Source: Thermoactinomycetaceae bacterium
Lineage (GTDB): Bacteria; Bacillota; Bacilli; Thermoactinomycetales; Thermoactinomycetaceae
NCBI GenBank assembly: GCA_025449475.1
Contig: JANWJM010000061.1
Coordinates: 1-11,294 of the forward strand
Length of the DNA stretch: 11,294 nt
Direction of reading: 5' to 3'
A program made the translations under genes and the position numbers. Below, piece by piece: positions 1 through 5,940 of the stretch. The notes under the pieces are model-generated. The model saw nothing but the letters and a program-made list of their open reading frames with translations. It did not search any database and was not told where the DNA came from. The first letter of the stretch is position 1. Each line of letters starts with the position of its first letter.

Positions 1-74
1 TTCCATTTTTCCAGTATACCAAGTTTATTAGAAAAGCAAAACTCTCCAATATCCATCAATTGGATTTTGCCCAT

Positions 75-106
75 AAAAAATAACAGTTTTTGATTTAAAA
101 CGGTTA
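75..106 (-). terminator. Rho-independent terminator, probably for the 63-residue protein gene
   Basis: On the minus strand a 10-bp stem with one mismatch (arms at 97-106 and 81-90, loop 91-96) is followed by six T residues at 80-75. It lies about 55 bases after the stop of the small minus-strand gene ending at 161, so it most likely ends that transcript. Confidence 0.6.
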
Positions 107-160
107 TAGATCTTACAGAGTCCTCACCTCACCCTCCATCGCCTTTTATTGAGCGTATCT

Positions 161-352
161 CTACTCATCATCTGACTGGTTCGGTTTTGATCGTTGTTTT
201 TTTTGTAAATATGATTCGATTAAATATTTAGGTACTTTTTTTCTCGATTCTTTCTCCTTGACTTCGTTTTCGAACCTTTTATTGACTTTTAATCCTCTTT
301 TATATAAATTAACACCCATCTCATCCTTATCTTCGAACTCTTCTGTAAACAT
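161..352 (-). CDS. Small highly charged protein of unknown function, 63 aa
   Basis: I do not recognise this protein. The start at 352 is chosen because a strong Shine-Dalgarno GGAGAGGAGG sits 6-7 bases before this ATG; the longer reading from 376 would place that site inside the coding region. The 63 residues are dominated by Lys, Glu, Arg and Asp, with an acidic start (MFTEEFEDKDE), a basic, probably helical middle and an acidic tail (QSDDE). There is no signal peptide, membrane segment or cysteine, so it should be a soluble cytoplasmic protein. It is transcribed away from the HTH-TPR regulator at 680, with a promoter at 469-496 and a terminator at 75-106, so it forms a complete single-gene unit. 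The divergent layout suggests control by that regulator, which is inference. An antitoxin-like or regulator-target role cannot be told apart from the sequence alone. Confidence 0.7.
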   Translation of the reverse strand: MFTEEFEDKDEMGVNLYKRGLKVNKRFENEVKEKESRKKVPKYLIESYLQKKQRSKPNQSDDE

Positions 353-437
353 GAAAAAACCTCCTCTCCTTAGCATGCTAATAGTTTATATTAACAAGCT
401 TTTATCTGAAATGAACATAGATTTATAGTTATAGTTA

Positions 438-465
438 TTGAAATCACCTATAATTTTGATATACT
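438..465 (+). promoter_or_regulatory. Sigma-A-type promoter for the HTH-TPR regulator
   Basis: TTGAAA (438-443) and TATACT (460-465) are separated by 16 bp. Transcription would begin near 472 and run to the regulator start at 680. The -10 box lies 3 bp from that of the opposing promoter at 469-496. Confidence 0.5.
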
Positions 466-468
466 TTG

Positions 469-496
469 ATTATATTATTTATTAATTAATTTTCAA
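469..496 (-). promoter_or_regulatory. Sigma-A-type promoter for the 63-residue protein
   Basis: On the minus strand TTGAAA (496-491) and a perfect TATAAT (474-469) are separated by 16 bp. Transcription would begin near 462 and pass through the -10 box of the opposing plus-strand promoter. Confidence 0.55.
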
Positions 497-637
497 CATT
501 CACGAATGATTAAAATATTTTTCCTCCCTGAAAAAAACAATAAAAACCAGACACATTCCTCTTCTTTTTTATAAAATTTTTTTCCTGATCTTGATTATTT
601 ACGAAAAATGCAAACAAAATTTCGATTTATCCAAGGA

Positions 638-661
638 AATTAAAATAAAACCATTTTAATT
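638..661. promoter_or_regulatory. Perfect 9-bp inverted repeat, candidate operator of the HTH-TPR regulator
   Basis: AATTAAAAT (638-646) and ATTTTAATT (653-661) are exact reverse complements with a 6-bp spacer (aaaacc). The repeat ends just before the Shine-Dalgarno GAAGGAG of the regulator gene. It fits a dimeric Xre-type repressor site, or a hairpin in the mRNA leader near the ribosome binding site. Which one cannot be decided from sequence. Confidence 0.45.
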
Positions 662-679
662 ACGAAGGAGAATTTTACC

Positions 680-2026
680 ATGGAGGATCTAGATCGGAAA
701 AAATTAGGAAAGATATTGAGGGAGTTACGAAAAGAAAAAAAGCTAACAATGGAAAATCTATCAGATGAACATTTATCTCCAGCAACGATTAGCAAAATCG
801 AAAGAGGTTCCTCAAAAGTATCTCTCAAAAAAATCGAAATCTTCTGCGACCGACTGAACTATAATCTAAAAAAAGCTCCCACCTTATCCGGTGTTGAATT
901 ACAAACCAAAGAAGAAAAAGAGAACGAATTCAACCAAATAAGATTTACAATGATCGACAATTACATCCACTCCAATGATTATAAATCGGCCTTAAAGGAG
1001 CTAAAAGAAGTCATATTAGATGAATCAGATCCTTATCGAGCAAAAGTCTTCTTCTTAAAGGCTTGCTGTTACCATTTAAAAGGGAAGATCGATGAATCTA
1101 AAAAATACTTCTATAAAACGATCCGTTTCGTAGAAAGTCAACCCAAAAAATTTAACCTTGATAATATCAAAGCCCATTGTTATCTCAAGCTCTGTCAAAT
1201 TGCATATTTTCGTAATGATTTTAAACTCGCTTTACAAGAAGCAAAAAAAGGAATCCAATGTTTTGATGATCAAATGGGAAATCTGAATTTGAAATATGCA
1301 TTACTTGAAAATCAAGTGATCTATCTCGAACTGCTTGGATTTCGTCAACAAGCTTTTACCTTGTTGCGGACGCTATGGAAAGAGAAAGAAAATATCGATA
1401 ATATTGATATTATTCTAAATATGTATGACATGCAAGCAAAACTTTTGATGCGATCCCAACTGTACCAAGATGCAATTCAAAACGCCAAGAGAGGTCTTAG
1501 AATCGCTATTTCTAACCGAAACATCGGACGTGCAGGGGAACTTTGGGTAACGCTAGGTGATATTTATAAAAGAATGGACTTTGAGCACATTGCCTTGAAG
1601 TGCTTTCTAACTGCCAAAGAAATGTTAAAAAAAGCAAATCGGAAACAACAAATTATCGAGGCGGATGTATCATTGGGGGAGTTATATAATCGTCGCCATC
1701 AATGGAGAAAAACCAAAAAAATTCTAGAACCATCCATTGCTCAAATCGACGAAAATGGTCCCTACCTTATCCGATACATTCAAGCACTTATCATTCTCTG
1801 TGAATGTTATCATCACTTGCAGGAAATCGATCGAGCAGAAACCACCTATAAAAAAGCCCTAGATCTGTCGAGACAACACGAACTTCATAAACTGGAATAT
1901 GAAGTTTTATTAAAATTGGTAGACTTCTGGGAACGCAATTATCCAGGAAAAGAAAACATCTATCTAAAAAAATTCCTCGATCATGCCAAAAAATTAGAGA
2001 AAGGAGGAATAAAGATTGATGACTAA
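680..2026 (+). CDS. HTH (Xre-type) regulator with TPR repeats, RRNPP-like, 448 aa
   Basis: Probable cytoplasmic, peptide-responsive transcription regulator. Residues about 5-62 form a Cro/C1-type helix-turn-helix (LSPATISKIERGSSKVSL is the recognition part). From about residue 95 to the end the protein is a run of paired helices with TPR character, roughly eight repeats; clear examples are around 170-195, 290-315 and 370-395 (WVTLGDIYKR, LGELYNRR, ERAxTTYKKAL-like). Length and architecture match the RRNPP group (PlcR, NprR, Rap-like), in which the TPR part binds a small secreted and re-imported peptide. The ATG at 680 follows GAAGGAG with 9-bp spacing. A 13-14 codon ORF overlaps its 3' end behind a perfect Shine-Dalgarno and is the obvious candidate ligand gene. 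The assignment as HTH-TPR is firm. The peptide-sensing role is inference from family architecture. Confidence 0.85.
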   Translation: MEDLDRKKLGKILRELRKEKKLTMENLSDEHLSPATISKIERGSSKVSLKKIEIFCDRLNYNLKKAPTLSGVELQTKEEKENEFNQIRFTMIDNYIHSNDYKSALKELKEVILDESDPYRAKVFFLKACCYHLKGKIDESKKYFYKTIRFVESQPKKFNLDNIKAHCYLKLCQIAYFRNDFKLALQEAKKGIQCFDDQMGNLNLKYALLENQVIYLELLGFRQQAFTLLRTLWKEKENIDNIDIILNMYDMQAKLLMRSQLYQDAIQNAKRGLRIAISNRNIGRAGELWVTLGDIYKRMDFEHIALKCFLTAKEMLKKANRKQQIIEADVSLGELYNRRHQWRKTKKILEPSIAQIDENGPYLIRYIQALIILCECYHHLQEIDRAETTYKKALDLSRQHELHKLEYEVLLKLVDFWERNYPGKENIYLKKFLDHAKKLEKGGIKIDD

Positions 2027-2060
2027 AACCCTTTTAGGAGATCGCCCCTCTGACCCATAA
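2016..2060 (+). CDS. Candidate signalling peptide ORF overlapping the regulator's 3' end (13-14 aa)
   Basis: The ORF starts at TTG 2016 or ATG 2019, in a different frame from the regulator, and ends at TAA 2060. The ATG form reads MTKTLLGDRPSDP. A perfect AAAGGAGG (2000-2007) lies 8 bases before the TTG and 11 before the ATG, although it also codes for Lys-Gly-Gly of the regulator. A terminator stem begins 7 bases after the stop. Overlap with the 3' end of a TPR regulator gene is the layout of rap-phr pairs. The peptide has no hydrophobic signal sequence, unlike Phr, PapR or NprX precursors, so an exporter other than Sec, or an intracellular role, would be needed. The ORF could also be chance. 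Translation is well supported by the Shine-Dalgarno; function is inferred. Confidence 0.45.
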   Translation: MMTKTLLGDRPSDP

Positions 2061-2067
2061 ACCGAAT

Positions 2068-2119
2068 AACCACGCGGTAGAGTGTAAGAATCCTGCATCC
2101 ACCGCGTGGTTTAGTTTTT
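2068..2119 (+). terminator. Rho-independent terminator of the regulator-peptide transcript
   Basis: AACCACGCGGT (2068-2078) pairs perfectly with ACCGCGTGGTT (2101-2111) over 11 bp, and the second arm runs into a T-rich tract (TTTAGTTTTTT). The loop is long for a terminator, 22 bases. Confidence 0.75.
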
Positions 2120-2133
2120 TATGTAACCATATA

Positions 2134-2161
2134 GAAAAAGCGCAGGCCAAATGGCCCGCGC
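2134..2161 (-). terminator. Rho-independent terminator of the cysteine-rich protein gene
   Basis: On the minus strand GCGC-x-GGCC pairs with GGCC-x-GCGC around an ATTT loop (2161-2140), followed by a run of T (2139-2135). The stem is very GC-rich in an AT-rich setting. It lies 26 bases after the stop at 2187 and would not work in the plus direction. Confidence 0.8.
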
Positions 2162-2186
2162 CGTAAAATTTTGTAGTAATCACTAC

Positions 2187-2345
2187 TCAGTCAGGCTTCT
2201 TGATCCCTGGCGGTGTCGGATCACTTATCCCGCAATTCGGACATTTGGGATTTTTTGGCTCACAGTCACAGCCGCACCTGAGACAACCTCCACGGCTGCC
2301 GCATTTTTCGCAAGGCAAGTATATGACTTGATAATCTTTGCTCAA
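2187..2345 (-). CDS. Small cysteine-rich, zinc-ribbon-like protein, 52 aa
   Basis: Unknown function. The protein has eight cysteines at residues 12, 15, 21, 24, 26, 28, 35 and 38, arranged CxxC-x5-CxxC-x-C-x-C-x6-CxxCG, which would suit one or two structural zinc ions. The N-terminal residues (SKDYQVIYLP) look like a beta-strand lead-in, and the tail is Pro/Lys-rich (PTPPGIKKPD). The start is uncertain: the frame opens after a TAG at about 2376-2378. I chose TTG at 2345 because AGGG lies 5 bases upstream and no ATG exists in the open frame. A good promoter (2388-2416) and a strong terminator (2134-2161) bracket the frame exactly, supporting a real monocistronic gene. An ATG-ATG frame just upstream ends at a TAG, so a frameshifted longer ancestor is possible. 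The overlapping plus-strand frame has no such support. Confidence 0.6.
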   Translation of the reverse strand: MSKDYQVIYLPCEKCGSRGGCLRCGCDCEPKNPKCPNCGISDPTPPGIKKPD

Positions 2346-2387
2346 AATAACCCTGACTATGTCAATAACAATCTACCTTCAGTCATC

Positions 2388-2416
2388 ATTATATATGAAT
2401 TCGACTAAATAAACAA
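2388..2416 (-). promoter_or_regulatory. Sigma-A-type promoter for the cysteine-rich protein
   Basis: On the minus strand TTGTTT (2416-2411) and a perfect TATAAT (2393-2388) are separated by 17 bp. The predicted transcription start is near 2381, about 35 bases before the TTG start at 2345. Confidence 0.6.
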
Positions 2417-2495
2417 TCGCCTATTTCAAAATTAGAAACAATCGCATCTTAAATATACCCCGTAATGAAGATTCGGACTACTTTTTTCAATTTCA

Positions 2496-2533
2496 ACAAA
2501 AAACACTCCTTTTGTCTTACATGCAGGAGTGCT
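2496..2533 (-). terminator. Rho-independent terminator, probably of the tRNA-Arg transcript
   Basis: On the minus strand a 9-bp stem with one G-T pair (2533-2525 with 2510-2502, loop 14 bases) runs into a T tract at 2503-2498. It lies about 84 bases beyond the tRNA 3' end, with no gene between. Confidence 0.65.
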
Positions 2534-2616
2534 GGTGTTCAACAACTACCTAGAATTTTGTTTGTATGTTGGATATGGATGATTGATCAAACCTTTAATA
2601 ACAGGCTTTCATAAAA

Positions 2617-2693
<77 letters not shown>

Positions 2694-2726
2694 ATGTGAA
2701 TATGATTGGGTTAGCGAACAATGTGA

Positions 2727-2756
2727 ATTATATCATAATCCCTAGATACATTTCAA
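2727..2756 (-). promoter_or_regulatory. Sigma-A-type promoter for tRNA-Arg
   Basis: On the minus strand TTGAAA (2756-2751) and a perfect TATAAT (2732-2727) are 18 bp apart, about 34 bases before the tRNA 5' end. The position suits a stable RNA promoter with a short processed leader. Confidence 0.65.
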
Positions 2757-2761
2757 CTTTT

Positions 2762-2793
2762 TTTTAAAAAAACCTCTGCTTTCTTCGCAGAGG
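2762..2793 (-). terminator. Rho-independent terminator of the rph-rdgB-ysnB operon
   Basis: On the minus strand CCTCTGC pairs with GCAGAGG (2793-2787 with 2779-2773, loop 7 bases), followed by seven T residues. It begins 8 bases after the ysnB stop. Confidence 0.85.
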
Positions 2794-2800
2794 TATATAT

Positions 2801-3304
2801 CTACTGAAATGTATAGATTCCACCAAGTTGCTGAATCGGTTGTCCATCGATGCCATAATAGGTGACTTTGATCTTTTTCTTCATCAATTCAAGACATGCA
2901 TAAGTAGGAACGGTAAACCCTCTCGGTTGTGCAATACTTCCAGGATTGATCAAAAGGATTCCATCGGATTGCTCACAGTATGGAACATGCGAATGCCCGA
3001 AACATACAATTTGTGCCCCTACTTCTTGCCCCCGATAGCGGATTGGCAAAACCGAAGTTTTGACATCATAACGGTGACCATGTGTAATAAAAAAACGAAA
3101 TCCTTTTGCTTCCCAAATCTCTTCAAGTGACAGCCGTTCAATATCACAATTCCCCTGAACAACCGTTTGAGATCCTTTCGGCAACAGGCTCTTTTTGGTA
3201 CAAAAATCACCACAATGGATCACATGATCAGCAGCAACTTGATCGACAATCATCTTCAACCGTTCCGCTTTTCCATGAGAATCACTTATCACTAATATCT
3301 TCAT
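2801..3304 (-). CDS. ysnB: YfcE/MJ0936-type metallophosphoesterase (YsnB), 167 aa
   Basis: Cytoplasmic calcineurin-like phosphodiesterase of the compact YfcE/YsnB kind; the natural substrate is not settled. All metal-binding motifs of the fold are present in order: SDSHG (Asp8, His10), CGDF (Asp33), GNCD (Asn52), THGH (His75, His77) and GHSH (His104, His106). The full length, about 170 residues, is normal. The start at 3304 is chosen because AAGGTGAT lies just upstream and the protein then begins MKILVISDSHG, as family members do; the longer reading from 3334 adds ten residues that overlap the end of rdgB. It is the last gene of the rph-rdgB-ysnB operon, 13 bases after rdgB and directly before a terminator. 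In B. subtilis the same three genes are adjacent in this order. Confidence 0.92.
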   Translation of the reverse strand: MKILVISDSHGKAERLKMIVDQVAADHVIHCGDFCTKKSLLPKGSQTVVQGNCDIERLSLEEIWEAKGFRFFITHGHRYDVKTSVLPIRYRGQEVGAQIVCFGHSHVPYCEQSDGILLINPGSIAQPRGFTVPTYACLELMKKKIKVTYYGIDGQPIQQLGGIYTFQ

Positions 3305-3317
3305 GTTAGCGATCACC

Positions 3318-3938
3318 TTAAAAGACATATTCACTCTTGAGAAGTTGCACTAATTTCTTTGTTGCCTTTGCACGATGGCTGATCGCATACCTTCTTTCCG
3401 CCGGTAGCTCAGCCATTGTCGCTTTCTCTTCAGGAAGATAAAAAATGGGATCATAACCAAATCCTTCTGTTCCTCTTCCCTCTTCAATCACAACTCCATG
3501 ACATTCTCCTCTGACGATCATCTCTGTCTGTGGTGGAACAACAAAAGCCATGATACATACATAATAAGCTTTTCGATCTTGTTCGGGTATTGATCGAATC
3601 TCTTCAATCAGCTTATGATTATTTTGCTCATCTGTCGCATGTTCTCCCGCATAGCGAGCGGAATAGACTCCCGGAGCTCCACCTAGTGCTGGAACGACAA
3701 TTCCCGAATCATCCGCGATAACGGGACCTTGAATCGCTTCAGCAATGGTCTTCGCTTTTTTTAAAGCATTGCCTTCAAATGTATCTTGATCTTCAACAAT
3801 GTTGGGTAGCTGCTGTGGAAAGTCTTGTAAGCTTTTAACTTCTATCGCGAATTCCTGACCAAATAAATCTTGAAATTGTTTCCATTTATTTTGATTGTAG
3901 GTAGCAATCACTATGTACGGAAATGGCCATGGTTTCAT
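3318..3938 (-). CDS. rdgB: dITP/XTP pyrophosphatase (RdgB/Ham1 family), 206 aa
   Basis: Hydrolyses non-canonical purine nucleoside triphosphates (dITP, ITP, XTP) to the monophosphate and pyrophosphate, keeping them out of DNA and RNA. Family signatures are in place: the N-terminal T-x-N-x-x-K motif (ATYNQNK, residues 12-18), TFEGNALKKA (53-62), the metal-binding ADDSG (75-79), GAPGVYSARYAG (87-98), GFGYDPIF (159-166) and SHR (187-189). Length is close to the usual 195-205. The ATG at 3938 follows TAGGAGG with 7-bp spacing, and that Shine-Dalgarno overlaps the rph stop codon, so translation is probably coupled to rph. The B. subtilis counterpart is ysnA. The pairing with RNase PH is widespread in Firmicutes. 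Confidence 0.95.
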   Translation of the reverse strand: MKPWPFPYIVIATYNQNKWKQFQDLFGQEFAIEVKSLQDFPQQLPNIVEDQDTFEGNALKKAKTIAEAIQGPVIADDSGIVVPALGGAPGVYSARYAGEHATDEQNNHKLIEEIRSIPEQDRKAYYVCIMAFVVPPQTEMIVRGECHGVVIEEGRGTEGFGYDPIFYLPEEKATMAELPAERRYAISHRAKATKKLVQLLKSEYVF

Positions 3939-3949
3939 GATGAATCCTC

Positions 3950-4699
3950 CTACATCTTCACCTTCGTTTCAAAAAGAGATTCATATTCTTGTAATGCCTC
4001 TCGTTGCAATTGGATCAGTTCATGAATGCCTTTTTTTCCTAGATCGAGCAATTGGATCAATTGCTCATAACTGAACGGCGATTCTTCAGCTGCACCTTGC
4101 AGTTCTACAAATTTCCCAGAACCGGTCATCACAATATTCAAATCCACGAGCGCATTAGAATCTTCTTCATAGCAAAGATCTAAGCAAAGTTGATCATTCA
4201 CGATTCCTACACTGGTAGCTGCGAGAAAATCAGTAATCGGAAAACGGCGTATTATTTTATCTTTCACTAGTAATGCGAGGGCATCACACATCGCCACATA
4301 AGCGCCTGTGATTGAAGCCGTTCTTGTTCCACCGTCTGCTTGAATCACATCACAATCGATCCATATCGTCCGTTCACCCAGCTCTTTTAAATTGACAACT
4401 GAACGCAATACGCGACCGATTAAACGTTGGATTTCCATCGTTCTTCCGCTTACCTTGCCTCTGCTTGATTCTCGAACCGTTCGAGTATGTGTTGCTCGCG
4501 GCAACATCGAATACTCTGCGGTTACCCATCCCTGACCCGTGTTTCTCAAAAAAGGCGGGGTTTTCTCTTCAACCGAGGCCGTGCAAATCACCCGTGTATT
4601 CCCTACACTGATGAAAACGGATCCCTCAGCTGTTTGAATATAGTTGCGCTCTATCTCTACTTTTCGAAGTTGGTCATTTTTCCGCCCATCAATTCGCAA
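3950..4699 (-). CDS. rph: Ribonuclease PH, 249 aa
   Basis: Phosphate-dependent 3'-to-5' exoribonuclease that trims tRNA precursors, releasing nucleoside diphosphates; active as a hexameric ring in the cytoplasm. Diagnostic stretches are MRIDGR at the start, GWVTAEYSMLPRAT (57-70), SGRTMEIQRLIGR (84-96) and DVIQADGGTRTASITG (117-132). The phosphate-binding residues Thr125 and Arg126, and Arg86, are all present. The length fits the usual 240-255. The start is TTG at 4699: the protein begins exactly at the conserved MRIDGR and AGGGGG lies about 8 bases upstream. It is the first gene of an operon with rdgB (10-base gap) and ysnB, with an extended -10 promoter just upstream. Confidence 0.97.
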   Translation of the reverse strand: MRIDGRKNDQLRKVEIERNYIQTAEGSVFISVGNTRVICTASVEEKTPPFLRNTGQGWVTAEYSMLPRATHTRTVRESSRGKVSGRTMEIQRLIGRVLRSVVNLKELGERTIWIDCDVIQADGGTRTASITGAYVAMCDALALLVKDKIIRRFPITDFLAATSVGIVNDQLCLDLCYEEDSNALVDLNIVMTGSGKFVELQGAAEESPFSYEQLIQLLDLGKKGIHELIQLQREALQEYESLFETKVKM

Positions 4700-4725
4700 T
4701 GAACATTCCCCCTATTTCAACACTT

Positions 4726-4734
4726 AGTATAGCA
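4726..4734 (-). promoter_or_regulatory. Extended -10 promoter of the rph operon
   Basis: On the minus strand TGC-TATACT (4734-4726) forms an extended -10 element, 26 bases before the rph TTG start. No good -35 hexamer is visible 16-18 bp upstream, which is common for extended -10 promoters. Confidence 0.5.
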
Positions 4735-4767
4735 TACCCCATCCTGAATACCTCATTAGAAAAGAAA

Positions 4768-4795
4768 AGAAAAAAGGAATGATCAGCATCATTCC
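4768..4795 (-). terminator. Rho-independent terminator of gerM
   Basis: On the minus strand GGAATGAT pairs perfectly with ATCATTCC (4795-4788 with 4783-4776, loop GCTG), followed by six or more T residues. It lies 30 bases after the gerM stop. Confidence 0.85.
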
Positions 4796-4824
4796 ACAGA
4801 CTTCAACAATTAACAGCCACACCA

Positions 4825-5850
4825 TTATAATTTACTGGGGTTGATTGTCTTTGGCCGCGTAATGGGTTGGGGAACATCGCCCTGAATTTTCTTCCCGTTT
4901 ACGGTAATGCTCACTTTTTCTTTGGAAGTATTTTCGGTTAACGATAACAAAATGGTCTCAATGGCATCTTTTGAAGCTTGTGATTGTTGATTATATTGTA
5001 GAAGATGTTCATTGAAATCAGCGATCACCATCTGTTCTGTCTGTTGAATTTTATTTACCTGTAAAGATGAATCCAGCGAACTAACAAGATCCGATTGTTG
5101 TTTGGGACCCTTGATTAACTCCTTCAACGCAGCTTCTGCGACTTGCTCGGTGCGGTTGATCATACGCGTGACTGGAACATAATACGTCTGATTGTCATCG
5201 GTCTGCCCGATGAAATAAAGCGTAACTGGGATACTTTGACTGATATTGATCCCTTCAGCTACTTCCACATTGATTCCTTGTTTACGCGTTAAACCTTGCG
5301 CAGCTGTTTTCCGATGGGGCATGGTTTCCAAGTCTTTTCCATTCACCCGAATACTTACCTTTTCAACAGAGGGAAAGCCCGTTAAGGTCCACGTTACTGC
5401 GCTTAACATCTTTTCTTCCATCTCGGGTCGATAGTTGAGAAACTCCTTTGAGAAATCGATGGTTGCTGTCCTATTGCGAATATCTATACCCAATACTTTG
5501 GTTCCTGACGGAAGAATCCCTGAAAATCCTTTCGGTAATGACTTCTCCCCTGGTCCCCCTTTTACCATATACATGAGAGTCTCTTTGGCAATTCCTTTTA
5601 CATTCGGAATATGGATGGTATAAGGAACAACATGCCCCGTATTGGAAAGAAAATAAAGTTCAACACCATTTTTCACCGTCTTGCTTTTTTCTTTTTTTTC
5701 TAGACTGGTTTGAACAGCTTGTTCATATGCGCGCTCAACCTCTTTCGGTGGAGGATCGATAGACTGTTTTCCTGTTTTTTGATCGGGACCATAGAAGCAG
5801 CCAGTGAGCAAGAGCGCAAGCAATAATAGATTATAAATCGGACGATACAT
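4825..5850 (-). CDS. gerM: GerM, spore-formation/germination lipoprotein with two GerMN domains, 341 aa
   Basis: Mother-cell lipoprotein needed for sporulation and germination; in B. subtilis GerM belongs to the SpoIIIA-SpoIIQ channel apparatus between mother cell and forespore. The N-terminus is a short lipoprotein signal (YNLLLLALLLTGC) with the lipobox ending at Cys18, followed by a charged linker. Two GerMN domains follow, roughly residues 62-180 (starting VELYFLSN) and 205-325 (starting VTLYFIGQ). Each ends in the characteristic VSI-x-VNG-K strand (VSIRVNGKDL, VSITVNGKKI). The length is slightly below the B. subtilis protein. The ATG at 5850 follows TAGGAGGAAA. It sits between racE and rph as in B. 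subtilis, with its own sigma-E-like promoter and a terminator, so it can be expressed separately from racE. Confidence 0.93.
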   Translation of the reverse strand: MYRPIYNLLLLALLLTGCFYGPDQKTGKQSIDPPPKEVERAYEQAVQTSLEKKEKSKTVKNGVELYFLSNTGHVVPYTIHIPNVKGIAKETLMYMVKGGPGEKSLPKGFSGILPSGTKVLGIDIRNRTATIDFSKEFLNYRPEMEEKMLSAVTWTLTGFPSVEKVSIRVNGKDLETMPHRKTAAQGLTRKQGINVEVAEGINISQSIPVTLYFIGQTDDNQTYYVPVTRMINRTEQVAEAALKELIKGPKQQSDLVSSLDSSLQVNKIQQTEQMVIADFNEHLLQYNQQSQASKDAIETILLSLTENTSKEKVSITVNGKKIQGDVPQPITRPKTINPSKL

Positions 5851-5880
5851 ATGTTTTCCTCCTAGGACAAGGATTTATAA

Positions 5881-5910
5881 CATGTATACGAGCCTTCGGA
5901 GAAATTATTC
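5881..5910 (-). promoter_or_regulatory. Candidate sigma-E promoter of gerM
   Basis: On the minus strand GAATA (5910-5906) and TATACATG (5888-5881) are separated by 17 bp. This resembles the sigma-E pattern ATA-N16-18-cATAcAnT with two -10 mismatches. The predicted start leaves a leader of about 25 bases with a strong ribosome binding site. gerM expression in the mother cell is known for B. subtilis; the site itself is my reading. Confidence 0.4.
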
Positions 5911-5940
5911 CAACGATTGTCCGATGAAACCTCTACATGG

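Larger units (their letters stand above)
377..679. other. Divergent intergenic region, AT-rich, about 300 bp
   Basis: No convincing gene lies here. It holds two face-to-face promoters (438-465 plus, 469-496 minus) and a tandem TATAGT repeat around 425-436. It also holds a direct repeat of TTTGAT spaced 10 bp at 455 and 465, and a perfect inverted repeat at 638-661. The predicted leader of the plus-strand regulator is about 200 bases and that of the minus gene about 110 bases, both unusually long, leaving room for post-transcriptional control. Confidence 0.6.

Noticed and set aside
1..74. Minus-strand frame starting at ATG 74 (MGKIQLMDIG) and leaving the left edge, and a TGG-TATACT promoter-like site at 13-20.
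   Set aside because: The ATG lies directly after the T run of a terminator and has no ribosome binding site. Too little sequence remains to judge the promoter's target.
371..380. CATnnTA match (CATGCTA on the minus strand) as a forespore sigma-factor -10 for the 63-residue protein.
   Set aside because: Transcription would start inside the ribosome binding site, leaving no leader, and no -35 element is present.
2151..2408. Plus-strand 85-codon frame opposite the cysteine-rich protein.
   Set aside because: It starts inside the terminator hairpin, lacks a ribosome binding site, and is the complement of the better-supported minus-strand gene.
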